Positions 35,175-44,116 of a DNA stretch of 64,000 nt are shown here, in pieces. This stretch comes from Bog-159 sp050008575 (GTDB lineage Bacteria > Acidobacteriota > Terriglobia > Bryobacterales > Bryobacteraceae), in the NCBI GenBank assembly GCA_050008575.1, contig JBEKMJ010000004.1, forward strand, positions 1 to 64,000, given 5' to 3'. The position numbers and the translations under genes are program-made. Below the pieces are notes generated by a model. That model made no database searches. It was not told where the DNA came from and was given only the letters and a program-made list of their open reading frames with translations. Each line of letters starts with the position of its first letter. Position 1 is the first letter of the stretch.

Positions 35175-35546
35175 GTGCACACAACGGCCGATAGCATTAC
35201 CGCGACGCTGCTGGGCGTCCTGGTTGTTCTGCTGGCAGTCATTGGCGCGCGCGCGTGGCGGCGCTCCCGGATCTCGCCGGATGAGAAAGAACGCCGCCGC
35301 CGTTTCATGTTGCTATCGGCCGGCAAGATGGGCGACGCCAACCTGCTGGACATCCATGAGGGCCTGCTGGTCTATTCCTACGCGGTGCGCGGCGTGGAAT
35401 ACACCGCCTCGCAGGATGTTTCCAGGCTGATGCCGTTTGTGCCTGAAGAGGTCGCGTCACTCGGCCATATTTCCGTAAAGTACGACCCGCGAAACCCGGC
35501 CAATTCCATCGTGCTGGCCGAGGAATGGAGCGGGCTGCGCGCCTGA
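35175..35546 (+). CDS. Small membrane protein, DUF3592-like
   Basis: 123-aa protein: one membrane helix (TATLLGVLVVLLAVIGARAW), a basic linker, then a small beta domain with LVYSYAVRGVEYTASQ and SVKYDPRNPANSIV, the pattern of DUF3592 domains. GTG 35175, 12 nt after the transaldolase stop, so it may be cotranscribed. Function unknown. Confidence 0.65.
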   Translation: MHTTADSITATLLGVLVVLLAVIGARAWRRSRISPDEKERRRRFMLLSAGKMGDANLLDIHEGLLVYSYAVRGVEYTASQDVSRLMPFVPEEVASLGHISVKYDPRNPANSIVLAEEWSGLRA

Positions 35547-35627
35547 CAGGCTGCGAAAAAATTGGATTCAAGGCGACGCGGGAGTCTGGCTCTCCAGAAA
35601 CCCACTCGCCAACCTGTCGATTTGCGA

Positions 35628-35672
35628 GGTGCGGGGCTAAAGCCCCGCGCGGGATAAATCCCGCCCCCCAAG
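35628..35672. repeat. Hairpin repeat, locus 15
   Basis: GCGGGGCT/AGCCCCGC and GCGGGAT/ATCCCGC stems followed by CCCCC. The remaining part of the gap 35547-35911 contains the sigma-54 promoter candidate and nothing else I can support. Confidence 0.7.
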
Positions 35673-35824
35673 ACCTTGGGTTTCTGTCCCTGGTGACGGC
35701 CCCGGCCGTTTGCGCCGCCCTTGTCACTCGTCAAGTGACAGCCGTGTCACCTATCGGTCCCGCGCATCCCGCGCACCGTCCCAAACACCCTTATGCCGCA
35801 ATGATTTAAACGCAGCCCATCTTG

Positions 35825-35840
35825 TGGCATCCCCGATGCT
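35825..35840 (+). promoter_or_regulatory. Candidate sigma-54 promoter of the subtilase gene
   Basis: TGGCAT-N5-ATGCT keeps the invariant GG and GC with exactly ten bases between them, one mismatch from TGGCAC and one from TTGCT. It lies 71 nt before the chosen start of the subtilase gene. A sigma-54 activator gene is 8 kb upstream. Confidence 0.45.
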
Positions 35841-35911
35841 TTAGAAAAGCCGTGGATAAGCAAATGAAGCACGGACAAGATTCAAATAACGCCATCGGGA
35901 GAGAACAAGAA

Positions 35912-37717
35912 ATGTTACATTCGGTTAATTGCGATGTCACGGGCCGGCAGCAGCAGCCTTCCCCAGATCATGCGGTTTGGGGCGATATAAGCCGGCCGAC
36001 GGCCGCCTCGATTCTTCGCCAGAGCGTGCGCCTTGCGGCGCTCGCGCTCTTTGTGGCGTGCGGCCTGGCAATGGCCGGCTCCAAGGTATCGAGCGACCTG
36101 CAACAGATGCTCGCCGGCAACGGAGACATCGAAGTCATCGTGCAATTCAACCATATACCTACCGCTGCCGATCTGAAGCCGTTTGCCGCCAACCAGATCG
36201 TACGGACCTTCCGGCACATCAAGGCAGTCCACCTGCTGCTGCCGCCGGCCGGGATCCGGGCGCTGGAAGCGAATCCTCTGGTCACTTATATGTCGCCCAA
36301 TCGGGCGGTGTCCGGCACTCTCGATGTCACCACGCAGACCGTCGGCGCGAACGCCGCCTGGCAATCCGGGTGGAACGGCACCGGCGTCGGCGTGGCCGTA
36401 GTCGATAGCGGCATATACGCGCACGACGACCTCAAGTCCGCCTCCGGCAGCGGTTCCCGCATCGTTTACAGCCAGAGCTTCGTTACCGGGCTGACGGGCA
36501 CCGACCTCTACGGCCACGGCACGCATGTCGCGGGTATCATCGGTTCGAACGGCGCGGATTCCACTGGTTCGGGTTTCACGCGCACCTTCAATGGCGTTGC
36601 GCCCAATGTTAATCTGATCAACTTGCAAGTATTGGATCAGAACGGATCGGGAACGGATAGCAACGTGGTAGCGGCGATCGATGAGGCCATCACCTTGCAA
36701 AGCACATACAACATCCGGGTCTTGAACCTATCGGTCGGCCAGACGGTCTACGAGAGCTACAAGCTCGATCCTCTCTGCCAGGCGGTGGAAGCCGCTTGGA
36801 GCAGCGGCATCGTGGTAGTGGTGGCGGCCGGCAATAACGGGCGGAACACGCTAGGCAGCCTGCCCCTATACGGGACCATCACTTCGCCGGGAAGCGATCC
36901 CTATGTGATCACCGTTGGCGCAACCAACACGCACGGCTCGACCAACGTATCGGGCGACACGATTGCCAGCTATAGCTCCGATGGCCCGACCTCTATCGAT
37001 CATATCGCCAAGCCCGACCTGGTGGCTCCCGGCGACAATGTAGTTTCGTTGATGGCTCCGAACAATACGCTCGCGGCGACATATCCGTCTACGCTTACCG
37101 CTAACTCCTATTACGAATCGGGAAGCCCGGCGGGCACATCCACAACCTACTTCTGCTTGAGCGGCACCAGCATGGCCACCCCGGTGGTGAGCGGCGCCGC
37201 CGCGCTTCTGATCCAGAAGACTCCGTCGCTGACCCCGGATCAAGTGAAAGCCCGGCTGATGAAGACCGCCAGCAAGAGCTTCTCGCTCTATACCAGCGCG
37301 CAGGACATGGTCCACCATTTCAATTACCAGAACATATCGGACATCTTCACACTTGGCGCCGGCCAGGTGAACGTCACCGCCGCGCTCGCCAGCACCGACA
37401 CTGTCGGGGTGCCGGCAATCTCGCCCCAGGCGATCATGAATTCGAACGGCCAGGTGACCTTGATGTTCGCGGAGAACATCGTATGGGGCACCAACATCGT
37501 ATGGGGCACTAACATCGTATGGGGCACTAATATCGTGTGGGGCACCAACATCGTGTGGGGCACCTCTGTGCTTACGGGGCAGACTCTGAATGCTTTCTCG
37601 GTCCTCTGGGCTGGCACCGGCGCCGCCTGGGTAAATGCGACGAATATCGTTTGGGGCACCACCACCCTGCCTGTGTCCCTGATCCAGCCACTGGACGCGG
37701 ACGACGGCGACCAATAG
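35912..37717 (+). CDS. Subtilisin-like (S8) protease with NIVWGT repeats
   Basis: 601-aa exported serine protease. Hydrophobic signal SVRLAALALFVACGLAMAG after a long n-region; I9-like prodomain (VIVQFNH); catalytic Asp165 (VVDSG), His202 (GHGTHVAG) and Ser420 (SGTSMATP). The C-terminus carries five perfect NIVWGT hexapeptides in a row plus a sixth 56 residues after the first. ATG 35912 has GGGAG 9 nt upstream; earlier ATGs at 35822 and 35864 are possible but the first would overlap the sigma-54 promoter candidate. Degrades extracellular protein, feeding the peptide uptake genes upstream. Confidence 0.9.
   Translation: MLHSVNCDVTGRQQQPSPDHAVWGDISRPTAASILRQSVRLAALALFVACGLAMAGSKVSSDLQQMLAGNGDIEVIVQFNHIPTAADLKPFAANQIVRTFRHIKAVHLLLPPAGIRALEANPLVTYMSPNRAVSGTLDVTTQTVGANAAWQSGWNGTGVGVAVVDSGIYAHDDLKSASGSGSRIVYSQSFVTGLTGTDLYGHGTHVAGIIGSNGADSTGSGFTRTFNGVAPNVNLINLQVLDQNGSGTDSNVVAAIDEAITLQSTYNIRVLNLSVGQTVYESYKLDPLCQAVEAAWSSGIVVVVAAGNNGRNTLGSLPLYGTITSPGSDPYVITVGATNTHGSTNVSGDTIASYSSDGPTSIDHIAKPDLVAPGDNVVSLMAPNNTLAATYPSTLTANSYYESGSPAGTSTTYFCLSGTSMATPVVSGAAALLIQKTPSLTPDQVKARLMKTASKSFSLYTSAQDMVHHFNYQNISDIFTLGAGQVNVTAALASTDTVGVPAISPQAIMNSNGQVTLMFAENIVWGTNIVWGTNIVWGTNIVWGTNIVWGTSVLTGQTLNAFSVLWAGTGAAWVNATNIVWGTTTLPVSLIQPLDADDGDQ
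37475..37564 (+). repeat. Five tandem 18-bp repeats encoding NIVWGT
   Basis: AACATCGTATGGGGCACC and near-identical units five times in succession with only third-position changes, so recently homogenised. A sixth, more diverged copy lies at 37643-37660. Confidence 0.95.
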
Positions 37718-37761
37718 GGCGCACTATTCCCGAGTGCATTACGCATACACCGAGGTGACTT

Positions 37762-38496
37762 ATGCCGAACAACGCAAAAGTCTATATCTCCCTGGTGAGC
37801 GCGGCAGGAATAGCGGCGATGGCGTACGCCTTCCTGGATCCCCCGTGGCCTCACGACCTGTTCCGCCTTGGTACTTATCTCCTGCTGTCGCTGCTGGCCG
37901 CGACTCTCAAACTGAGGCTGCCGGGCCTCACGGGTACGATGTCCATGGGCTTTGTGCTTGTACTGCTCGGTATCTCGGAAATGGCTCTTCCTGAAACCAT
38001 GCTCATCGCCTGCGCCGGCGTGGTGGTGCAATGTCTGTGGCGGGCAAAACCCCGGCCGGCGCCTGTGCAGGCGCTCTTCAGCGTGTGCGCGGTGGCAGTG
38101 AGCCTGACGCTGGCTTATGCGTGTTCCCAGTTCGTGCGCACACAGTTCCACGCGGAGTCTGTCTCCATTGTTTTGGCTGTGGCCACGTGCCTTTATTTCA
38201 TCGCTAATTCCCTGTTGGTTTCGGGCGTGGTGTCGCTGGTAAAACGCGAGCCGTTGCGGGTGGTCTGGCAGCAGTGTTACCTATTCGCCTTTCCGTACTA
38301 TCTGCTGGGCGGCGCGATCGCTGGGCTGATGTCCGCCTCCGGCCGCGAACTGGGATGGAAGCCGCCGCTGTTGATCCTGCCGGCCATGGGCCTGGTGTTT
38401 CTGTTCTACCGTTTGTACCTGGCCCGGCTTGAGATGCTCCCGGCCGTGAATACGCCGGCCGCATCGCTGCACACCGTGAAGACCCGCAGCGCGTAG
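37762..38496 (+). CDS. Stand-alone MASE-like membrane sensor domain
   Basis: 244-aa integral membrane protein with about seven helices. It aligns throughout with residues 1-215 of the HD-GYP protein at 28610: LKLRLPGLTGTMS versus LKVTLPGIRGTMS, PETMLIACAGVVVQCLW versus PETLLIGCAGTVVQCLW, and RLYLARLE versus QLYLARLE. It stops right after the last helix, with no output domain. Starts 44 nt after the subtilase gene. It may form heterodimers with, or compete with, the full-length protein; this is inference. Confidence 0.8.
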   Translation: MPNNAKVYISLVSAAGIAAMAYAFLDPPWPHDLFRLGTYLLLSLLAATLKLRLPGLTGTMSMGFVLVLLGISEMALPETMLIACAGVVVQCLWRAKPRPAPVQALFSVCAVAVSLTLAYACSQFVRTQFHAESVSIVLAVATCLYFIANSLLVSGVVSLVKREPLRVVWQQCYLFAFPYYLLGGAIAGLMSASGRELGWKPPLLILPAMGLVFLFYRLYLARLEMLPAVNTPAASLHTVKTRSA

Positions 38497-38530
38497 AACG
38501 ACTCCAGTCAAGAGGAGGCTGACGGTCCCG

Positions 38531-38583
38531 GCGAGTGGGTCACTCGTACTCGCCGTGGAGCGGGCCTGCGAGGCCCGCTCCAC
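38531..38583. repeat. Hairpin repeat, locus 16
   Basis: GGCGAGTGGGTCACTCGTACTCGCC region followed by a perfect long hairpin, GTGGAGCGGGCCT/AGGCCCGCTCCAC with a GCG loop. It lies between convergent genes and could serve as a bidirectional terminator. Confidence 0.75.
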
Positions 38584-38592
38584 AGCGGCCTG

Positions 38593-40105
38593 TTATGGCA
38601 CGCGGAAGGGCACATTGCTCGAAAGCGTGCCGATCGGGGCCGCCACCTGGACTGTGCCGGTCGTCGCCCCGGCGGGAACGGCGGCGGTGATTTCGGTACT
38701 CGAAACGACTTCGAAGACAGCATCCGTGCCGTTAAAGCTGACACGCGTGGCGCCGGCCATGTCCGTCCCCAGAATCGTGACGGCCTTGCCCGGCTTACCT
38801 GAAGTGGGCTGCGTTTCGACGAAGGGGCCCAAGCCCACCGACAGCGTGAACACCGTGCCGAATCGAAACGCGTCGGGGTAGTTGATGTCCGCGCCTCCCC
38901 AAGTCGTTCCATAGAAGGCCCCGTTGGTGGCCTGGATCATACCGGGATTCGGGAGCGTCGCCCTCCGGGCATCCGGTTTGGGAGCAGAAGCTGTATAGCG
39001 TCGTCACCGCGCCCGCCGGGGTCAGTTTGAATAACGTGCCAGATCCGCCGTTGAGGCTTTCGAAGTACAGCCCGCCGAAAACCGTTGTTCCGTAGAAGTT
39101 CCCATCGGTGGCCTGGACCAGGCCCGAGGGGTCGAAACCATCGGTGCAATTGGACTGGGCGCAGAAGCTGTATAGAGTGGTCAGCCTGCCGCTGGGAGCG
39201 ATCTTGAAGACCGTGCCGTCGCCTTCCGCTGGGCCATTTCCTCCGCCATACTTGGTTGTCCCGTAGAAATCCCCATCGGTAGCCTGGATTAGCACCCCGT
39301 TGGGCGATTGGCCATCCACGCAGCGCTTCCTACTGCAAAAACTATAAAGTGTGGTGAGCGTGCCCGCTGGAGTCATTTTGTAGACCGTGCCTGCGCTGGC
39401 CCGCGATGTCCCGCCCGTAACCGTCGTTCCGTAGAAATCCCCGTTGGTGGCCAGGACCAGCCCCGCGGGGCTGGCGCCGTCCGTACAGTTGGCCGCGGAG
39501 CAGAAACTGTGAAGCGTCGTCAGCGTGCCACTTGGAGTGAGGCTGAAGAAAGTGCCGCCGCCGTTGGCTCCGCCGTTCCCCGTTGTCCCGTAGAAATCCC
39601 CGTTCGCGCCCAGGACCAGCCCCGCCCTGGGGTTCCCGCCGTCTGCGCAGTTGGCGAGGGCGCAAAAGCTGTATAGCGATGTGAACACGCCCGTCGGGGT
39701 GATTTCGAAAACCACGCCACAACCGCCTGAGGTGGCGCAGTTGGCCCCGCCGTACTCGGTGGCTCCATAGAAATTCCCGTTGTCCCCCTGCACCAATCCG
39801 CCCGCCGGCTCATCGCCGTCCGTGCAGCCCGTCGCGGAGCAAAAGCTGTATAGAGCGGTCAACGCGCCGGCCGGGGTGATTTTGAAGAACGTGCCGGCGC
39901 CGGAACCATAGTACCCGGGGTTGGCCCCGCCGTTAACCGTGGTCCCGTGCAGGTTGCCGTCAGTGGCCTGGACCACCGCTCCGGGGTAACTGCCGTCCGT
40001 GCCATCGAAACTCTGCAACATGGTGAAAGTCTGCGCGGGCACGGCCATGGCCGCGGCGGCGCATAGCCCCAAGACCGCGCCCGATGCTTTTACGATTCTT
40101 TGCAT
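38593..40105 (-). pseudogene. GloVer tandem-repeat secreted protein, frameshifted
   Basis: Signal peptide AVLGLCAAAAMAVPA, then seven or more roughly 55-residue repeats of the Gloeo/Verruco type (TLYSFCS, DGxxPxGLVQATDGNFYGTT). After EGDAPES the frame goes off and stops at 38795; the continuation GMIQATNGAFYGTTWGG and a final IPT/TIG-like domain (GKAVTILGTDMAGATRVSFNG) are in a second frame ending at 38593. One extra C in CCCGG at about 38943-38947 explains it. A related intact protein is at 61143. Probably a secreted beta-propeller-like protein of unknown role. Confidence 0.8.
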
Positions 40106-40163
40106 GGATGTCTCCTAATGTGTCACATTTTGCAAACGGCTGGTTCACCTGGGCCAGACGCGG

Positions 40164-40880
40164 CTAAGTGGTAGGAGGGGGGCATGTGACCGTGCCCGCC
40201 GGGTCCGAGGCCGGAATGGCGGAGAACCCGGTGATTGCCAGATTAGGCGAGTTCAAGGGACTGCTTCCTTCCGAGAACTCCAGGAGGAGTCCCCCGATGG
40301 CGTTCCAGGGTATCGGGCCTTCAGTGGTAGTGAAAGTCGTAAAGGGAATGTCCACAGTGAATGGGGCGTTGGACGCCAGCAGGCCGCAGCTCTCGGCTGC
40401 ATACATATTCGTGTTGGCTCCGTACCACACCGATGCCGAGAGTACGATGTTCGTCGAGAGCCCCTGGAAGCTGACGCGGAACCGGTCGTAAGGGGGGCTC
40501 AGATTGAGGTTCAGCGGCGTGTCCCCGTAGTTGGCCGGACCCCAATACAACTGAATCAACGGGCTTGCGTCGAAGCCGTTCGACCAGATCAACGCGGAGG
40601 GAACTTTCTTTGTCGTGCTGGGCCGGACTTGCAATATCGATTCCTGCCCGAATTCGCTGCCGCCGGGACCATACACAATAGAAATGTAACGGGTGCCGAC
40701 GACGATTCCCGCACCAGTCTGAGTGGCAGTGTGGCTGCCGGACGTGGCCGTGAGTTTGCCCGCTCCGGTCGAAAAATCGTCGAGCGTCAGATCCTGGGCC
40801 CGAAGCGTGTGCGGCATCAAGGCCATGGCCGCCGCGGCCAGCATAGCGGCCCCACTAAAAGCGTTCGTCTTGAAATTCAT
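40164..40880 (-). CDS. Secreted hypothetical protein
   Basis: 238-aa exported protein with signal peptide ending AAMALMPHTLRAQ. The mature part is a beta-sandwich-like sequence (LDDFSTGAGKLTATSG, then YDRFRVSFQGLSTNIVLS) similar in style to concanavalin-like or choice-of-anchor proteins, ending in a proline/threonine tail. ATG 40880 has an excellent AAGGAG 9 nt upstream, so the longer frame is rejected. Downstream of it on the same strand is the GloVer pseudogene. Confidence 0.7.
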   Translation of the reverse strand: MNFKTNAFSGAAMLAAAAMALMPHTLRAQDLTLDDFSTGAGKLTATSGSHTATQTGAGIVVGTRYISIVYGPGGSEFGQESILQVRPSTTKKVPSALIWSNGFDASPLIQLYWGPANYGDTPLNLNLSPPYDRFRVSFQGLSTNIVLSASVWYGANTNMYAAESCGLLASNAPFTVDIPFTTFTTTEGPIPWNAIGGLLLEFSEGSSPLNSPNLAITGFSAIPASDPAGTVTCPPPTT

Positions 40881-40990
40881 ATTCGTTTCTCCTTTGTGAG
40901 AGTGACTCACTCTCTGCACTATAAGGTGGGCGGGAATTTTAGACCATACCGAAACCTGGGGGTTGAAATGCAACTGGAATCGGGTGGAGA

Positions 40991-41431
40991 CTACCCCCCA
41001 TTTTCAGGGGGTACCGGCGGGACTTCGTTTCGGATGAGCCGCGGAAGACTGTCGCTTAGACCGTCCTTGGCGATCCACTGGGATGCTCCGGCGGCCAACG
41101 CCTCCGCCCACGCGGCATCCGGCTCGTAAGTGGTCAGTCCGATGATGCGGGCGCCGGCGTCGCGCGCGCGGATCTTGCGGATGGCTCCGATGGCCGCTTG
41201 CGACGGCAGGTCCAGATCCATGAGCGTCACATCGGGCCGCTGCTCGATATACATTTGAAGCGCTTCCTCACCCATCGCCGCGGCGCCCACCAGTTGCATG
41301 TCGGGCTGCAGGCGGACAAGGAGTGACAGCCCCTCGCGCATTAGAGAATTCTGGTCGACGGCAAGGACGCGAATGACTTTGTTAAACCCCACCGGTCCCA
41401 GACTACCGGGGATAGGCGAGGAAAGGAACAC
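40991..41431 (-). CDS. Receiver-only response regulator
   Basis: 146 aa (from GTG 41431; GTG 41392 would give 133 aa). A complete receiver domain of NarL type: VLAVDQNSLMREGL with the acidic pocket, phospho-acceptor Asp in VTLMDLDLPS, conserved Thr in IGLTTYE and Lys in WIAKDG. The helix-turn-helix usual for NarL proteins is absent: after LPRLIRNE the protein ends, in a proline-rich tail read through an inverted repeat. No histidine kinase gene nearby. It may act by protein-protein contact, like CheY or Spo0F, or be a truncated regulator. Confidence 0.75.
   Translation of the reverse strand: MFLSSPIPGSLGPVGFNKVIRVLAVDQNSLMREGLSLLVRLQPDMQLVGAAAMGEEALQMYIEQRPDVTLMDLDLPSQAAIGAIRKIRARDAGARIIGLTTYEPDAAWAEALAAGASQWIAKDGLSDSLPRLIRNEVPPVPPENGG
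40992..41013. promoter_or_regulatory. Inverted repeat at 3' end of receiver gene
   Basis: TACCCCC-N8-GGGGGTA, containing ATTTTCAGGGG; it encodes the last codons of the response regulator. A sister element lies upstream of the same gene. Confidence 0.45.
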
Positions 41432-41451
41432 CCAAAACCGGGGGGAAGATA

Positions 41452-41469
41452 ACCCCTGATTTCAGGGGT
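41452..41469. promoter_or_regulatory. Inverted repeat upstream of receiver gene
   Basis: ACCCCTGA-TT-TCAGGGGT, an 8-bp perfect inverted repeat about 20 bp upstream of the receiver gene and 160 bp before the ADOP permease on the other strand. It shares the ATTTCAGGGGTA core with the element at 40992. Confidence 0.45.
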
Positions 41470-41480
41470 ATTGAAAGTCA

Positions 41481-41528
41481 GTGGGGAGGCGGCCTACGAG
41501 GCCGCCGCAGGCTGCGAGCCTGCCCCAC
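41481..41528. repeat. Mosaic hairpin repeat, locus 17
   Basis: GTGGGG, GGCGGCCTACGAGGCCGCC and GCAGGCTGCGAGCCTGC, then CCCAC. Nearly identical to locus 5. Confidence 0.8.
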
Positions 41529-41630
41529 GGAACGGCAAGAATCGAGAAGCGGCCCCTGGCGGCGTTTTTGTATGCTGGAGTTGTCGATTTCGCGGCGCCG
41601 CATTCGATATAAAGGTAGGAGCAAGAACAT

Positions 41631-44096
41631 ATGACCGAAAGCTACATCGCATTCTGGCGCGAACTGAAATTCGCGGTGCGCTCGCTGGCACGCACCAAAG
41701 GGCTGACCATTACAGTGATCCTGACGCTGGCGCTGGGCATTGGCGCCAACTCGGCCATGTTCAGCGTGGTGCGGGGCGTGCTGCTGCGGCCGTTGGCCAA
41801 CCGCGACGAGAACCGGCTGATCTACATCCACCAGAGCGCGCGCGGCATCGGGGCCGAAAACGCCGCCTTCTCGGTTCCGGAGATCCGGGACCTGCGCGAG
41901 CGGGTGAAATCGCTGAGCGCTTTCGGCGACTTTTCCACCATCGGATTCACCATGGTGGGGCTGGGAGCGCCGCGCGAAGTGCGAGCGGGCGTGGTGGGCG
42001 GATCCTATTTCGATGTGATGGGGCTGCATCCGGTGCTGGGGCGCCTGCTGGATGCGCGGGACGATGGTCCGGCGGCGTCCGGCGCGGCGGTATTGACTTA
42101 CCGTTTCTGGACCGGGCTAAAGAAAGATCCTACCGTGGTCGGCAAGGTCATCAGGCTGGGGACGCGTTCCGCGACCGTGGTGGGCGTGGTGGAACCGTCG
42201 GTGCCGTATCCGGCGGAGACAGAACTGTTCGCCAACGTGGTGACCAGTCCGCATCATCTTTCGGCCACCATGGTGACGGGACGGGTGCATCGGATGACGG
42301 ACCTGTTCGCGCGGCTGGCGCCGGGCGCAACGCTGGAGTCGGCGCGCGCCGAACTGCGGGTGGTACATGGCGCAATGATGAAGGAGCACCCGGAAGCCTA
42401 CCCGGTGAAAGCGGATTTCAAGATTGACGCGGTGCGGTTGCGGGAGCAGATCACGTCGCGGGCGAAGACGGTGCTGCTGGTGCTGCTGGCGGCGGCGGGG
42501 CTGGTGTTTGTGATCGCGTGCTCGAACGTAGCGAACCTGATCCTGGCGCGGACGGTGCGGCGGGAAGGCGAACTGGCGGTGCGCGCGGCGCTGGGCGCAA
42601 GCGCGGGGGCGCTGCGGCGGACATTACTGGCGGAAACTTTGCTGCTCGGCTTGGCGGGCGCGGCGGTGGGAGTGCTGAGCGCGCGGCCCATGGTGGCCAT
42701 CCTGGCGCGGTATGCCTCGCGGTTTTCGGTCCGCGCGCTGGATCTGACGGTGGATTTCAGCATGCTGTGGGTGGGCGCGGCGCTGGCGGTGGTGGCGGCG
42801 CTGCTGCTGGCGTTTGTCCCGCGGCTGCCTTCGGCCGACGGAGCGCGGGGACTCGGTTTGTCGAGCGGCGGCACGCGCGTTACCGGCAGCACCAACCGGC
42901 GGCTGCGGGTATTCGCCATCACCCAGATCGCGGCGTGTTTTGTGCTGCTGGCCGGGGCAGGCATGCTGCTGAAGACCCTGTTGGCTCTGCAAGCTGTCGA
43001 GACGGGCTACGATGTGCGGCATGTGCTGGCGTTGAATGTGCCCGCGAATCAATACGGAAAGACGCCCGGGCAAATCGTGGACTTCTACAAGGAGGCGATC
43101 CGGAAGATTACGGCGCTGCCAGGCGTGGATCGCGTGGCGATGGGCGTTTTCGTGCCCTGGCGGGATGCAGGCAGCTTCGGCCCTGGACTCGAATTCACCA
43201 CGGAAGGCCGGGTGCGCGCAACGGGTGAAGAAGATCCGCACGGGCGGATGCGGACGATTTCGCCGGGATTCTTCGCGGCGCTGGGGATTCCGATGATCGC
43301 CGGGCGCGATTTCAACGAGGCGGACCGGCGGGACAGCGAGAAGGTGGTGATCGTGAGCCAGAGCGTGGCACAGCGGATGTTTCCGGGGCAGGACGCGGTG
43401 AACCATCACCTGATGTGGACGGATCCGGTGCTGAAGTTCATCGACATCAGCTCGGAGCCGCGGCGCATTGTGGGGGTGGCCGCCGACGTGGACGACGAGA
43501 ACGTGGTGCCGGGTCCGGCGCTGACGGTGTATCACCCGTTTGAGCAACTGGGGATTTGGGGCGGCAGGCTGTTCATCCACGCGCACGGGGACCTGTACGC
43601 CCTGGTAACTCCGGTGACGCGGATCGTGCGGGAAATGTCGCCGGAAACGCCCGTGGAGCGGGCCGCGACGTTGGAAGATATCCGCACCGAAGTGCTGACG
43701 CCGGATCGGCTGAACACGCTGGTATTCGGAGGGTTCGCGACGGTGGCGCTGGCGATCGCGGTGGTGGGGGTGGCGGGCGTGCTGGCGTTTTCGGTGAGCC
43801 AGCGGACGCGCGAGTTCGGCATCCGGCTGGCGGTGGGGGCGCAGCCGCGGCATCTGGTAAATGGAGTGATCGGGCAGGGCGCGGTGATCGCGGCGGCGGG
43901 TGTGGCGGCGGGCGGGGTATGCGGGTTCGCGCTGGCGCAGCTTGCGGGCAGCTATATCGAGGCCGTGAAGATGCCGGGCGCGGCGGTGGTGGCGGGATCG
44001 GCGGTGGTGCTGCTGGCGGCGGCGGTGATCGCCTCGGTGCTGCCGGCGTTGCGGGCGGCGCGGGTGGATGTGGTGCAGGCGTTGCGGGGGGATTGA
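41631..44096 (+). CDS. MacB/FtsX-type ABC permease, ADOP family
   Basis: 821-aa permease with two MacB-periplasmic/FtsX halves. First helix LTITVILTLALGIGANSAMFSVV, a periplasmic domain, three helices (VLLVLLAAAGLVFVIACSNVANL and following), then a second copy ending TREFGIRLAVGAQPRHL and a final set of helices. It lacks the short N-terminal REIDEEL-type prefix found in the other three permeases here, and no PadR gene or ATPase is adjacent. Exported substrate unknown; such orphan permeases are many in Acidobacteria. Confidence 0.9.
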   Translation: MTESYIAFWRELKFAVRSLARTKGLTITVILTLALGIGANSAMFSVVRGVLLRPLANRDENRLIYIHQSARGIGAENAAFSVPEIRDLRERVKSLSAFGDFSTIGFTMVGLGAPREVRAGVVGGSYFDVMGLHPVLGRLLDARDDGPAASGAAVLTYRFWTGLKKDPTVVGKVIRLGTRSATVVGVVEPSVPYPAETELFANVVTSPHHLSATMVTGRVHRMTDLFARLAPGATLESARAELRVVHGAMMKEHPEAYPVKADFKIDAVRLREQITSRAKTVLLVLLAAAGLVFVIACSNVANLILARTVRREGELAVRAALGASAGALRRTLLAETLLLGLAGAAVGVLSARPMVAILARYASRFSVRALDLTVDFSMLWVGAALAVVAALLLAFVPRLPSADGARGLGLSSGGTRVTGSTNRRLRVFAITQIAACFVLLAGAGMLLKTLLALQAVETGYDVRHVLALNVPANQYGKTPGQIVDFYKEAIRKITALPGVDRVAMGVFVPWRDAGSFGPGLEFTTEGRVRATGEEDPHGRMRTISPGFFAALGIPMIAGRDFNEADRRDSEKVVIVSQSVAQRMFPGQDAVNHHLMWTDPVLKFIDISSEPRRIVGVAADVDDENVVPGPALTVYHPFEQLGIWGGRLFIHAHGDLYALVTPVTRIVREMSPETPVERAATLEDIRTEVLTPDRLNTLVFGGFATVALAIAVVGVAGVLAFSVSQRTREFGIRLAVGAQPRHLVNGVIGQGAVIAAAGVAAGGVCGFALAQLAGSYIEAVKMPGAAVVAGSAVVLLAAAVIASVLPALRAARVDVVQALRGD

Positions 44097-44116
44097 GGGG
44101 CGGAAGACAGAATAAG

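Noticed and set aside
41560..41580. TGGCGGCGTTTTTGT as a sigma-54 promoter for the ADOP permease
   Set aside because: The -12 element lacks the required GC at the correct spacing.
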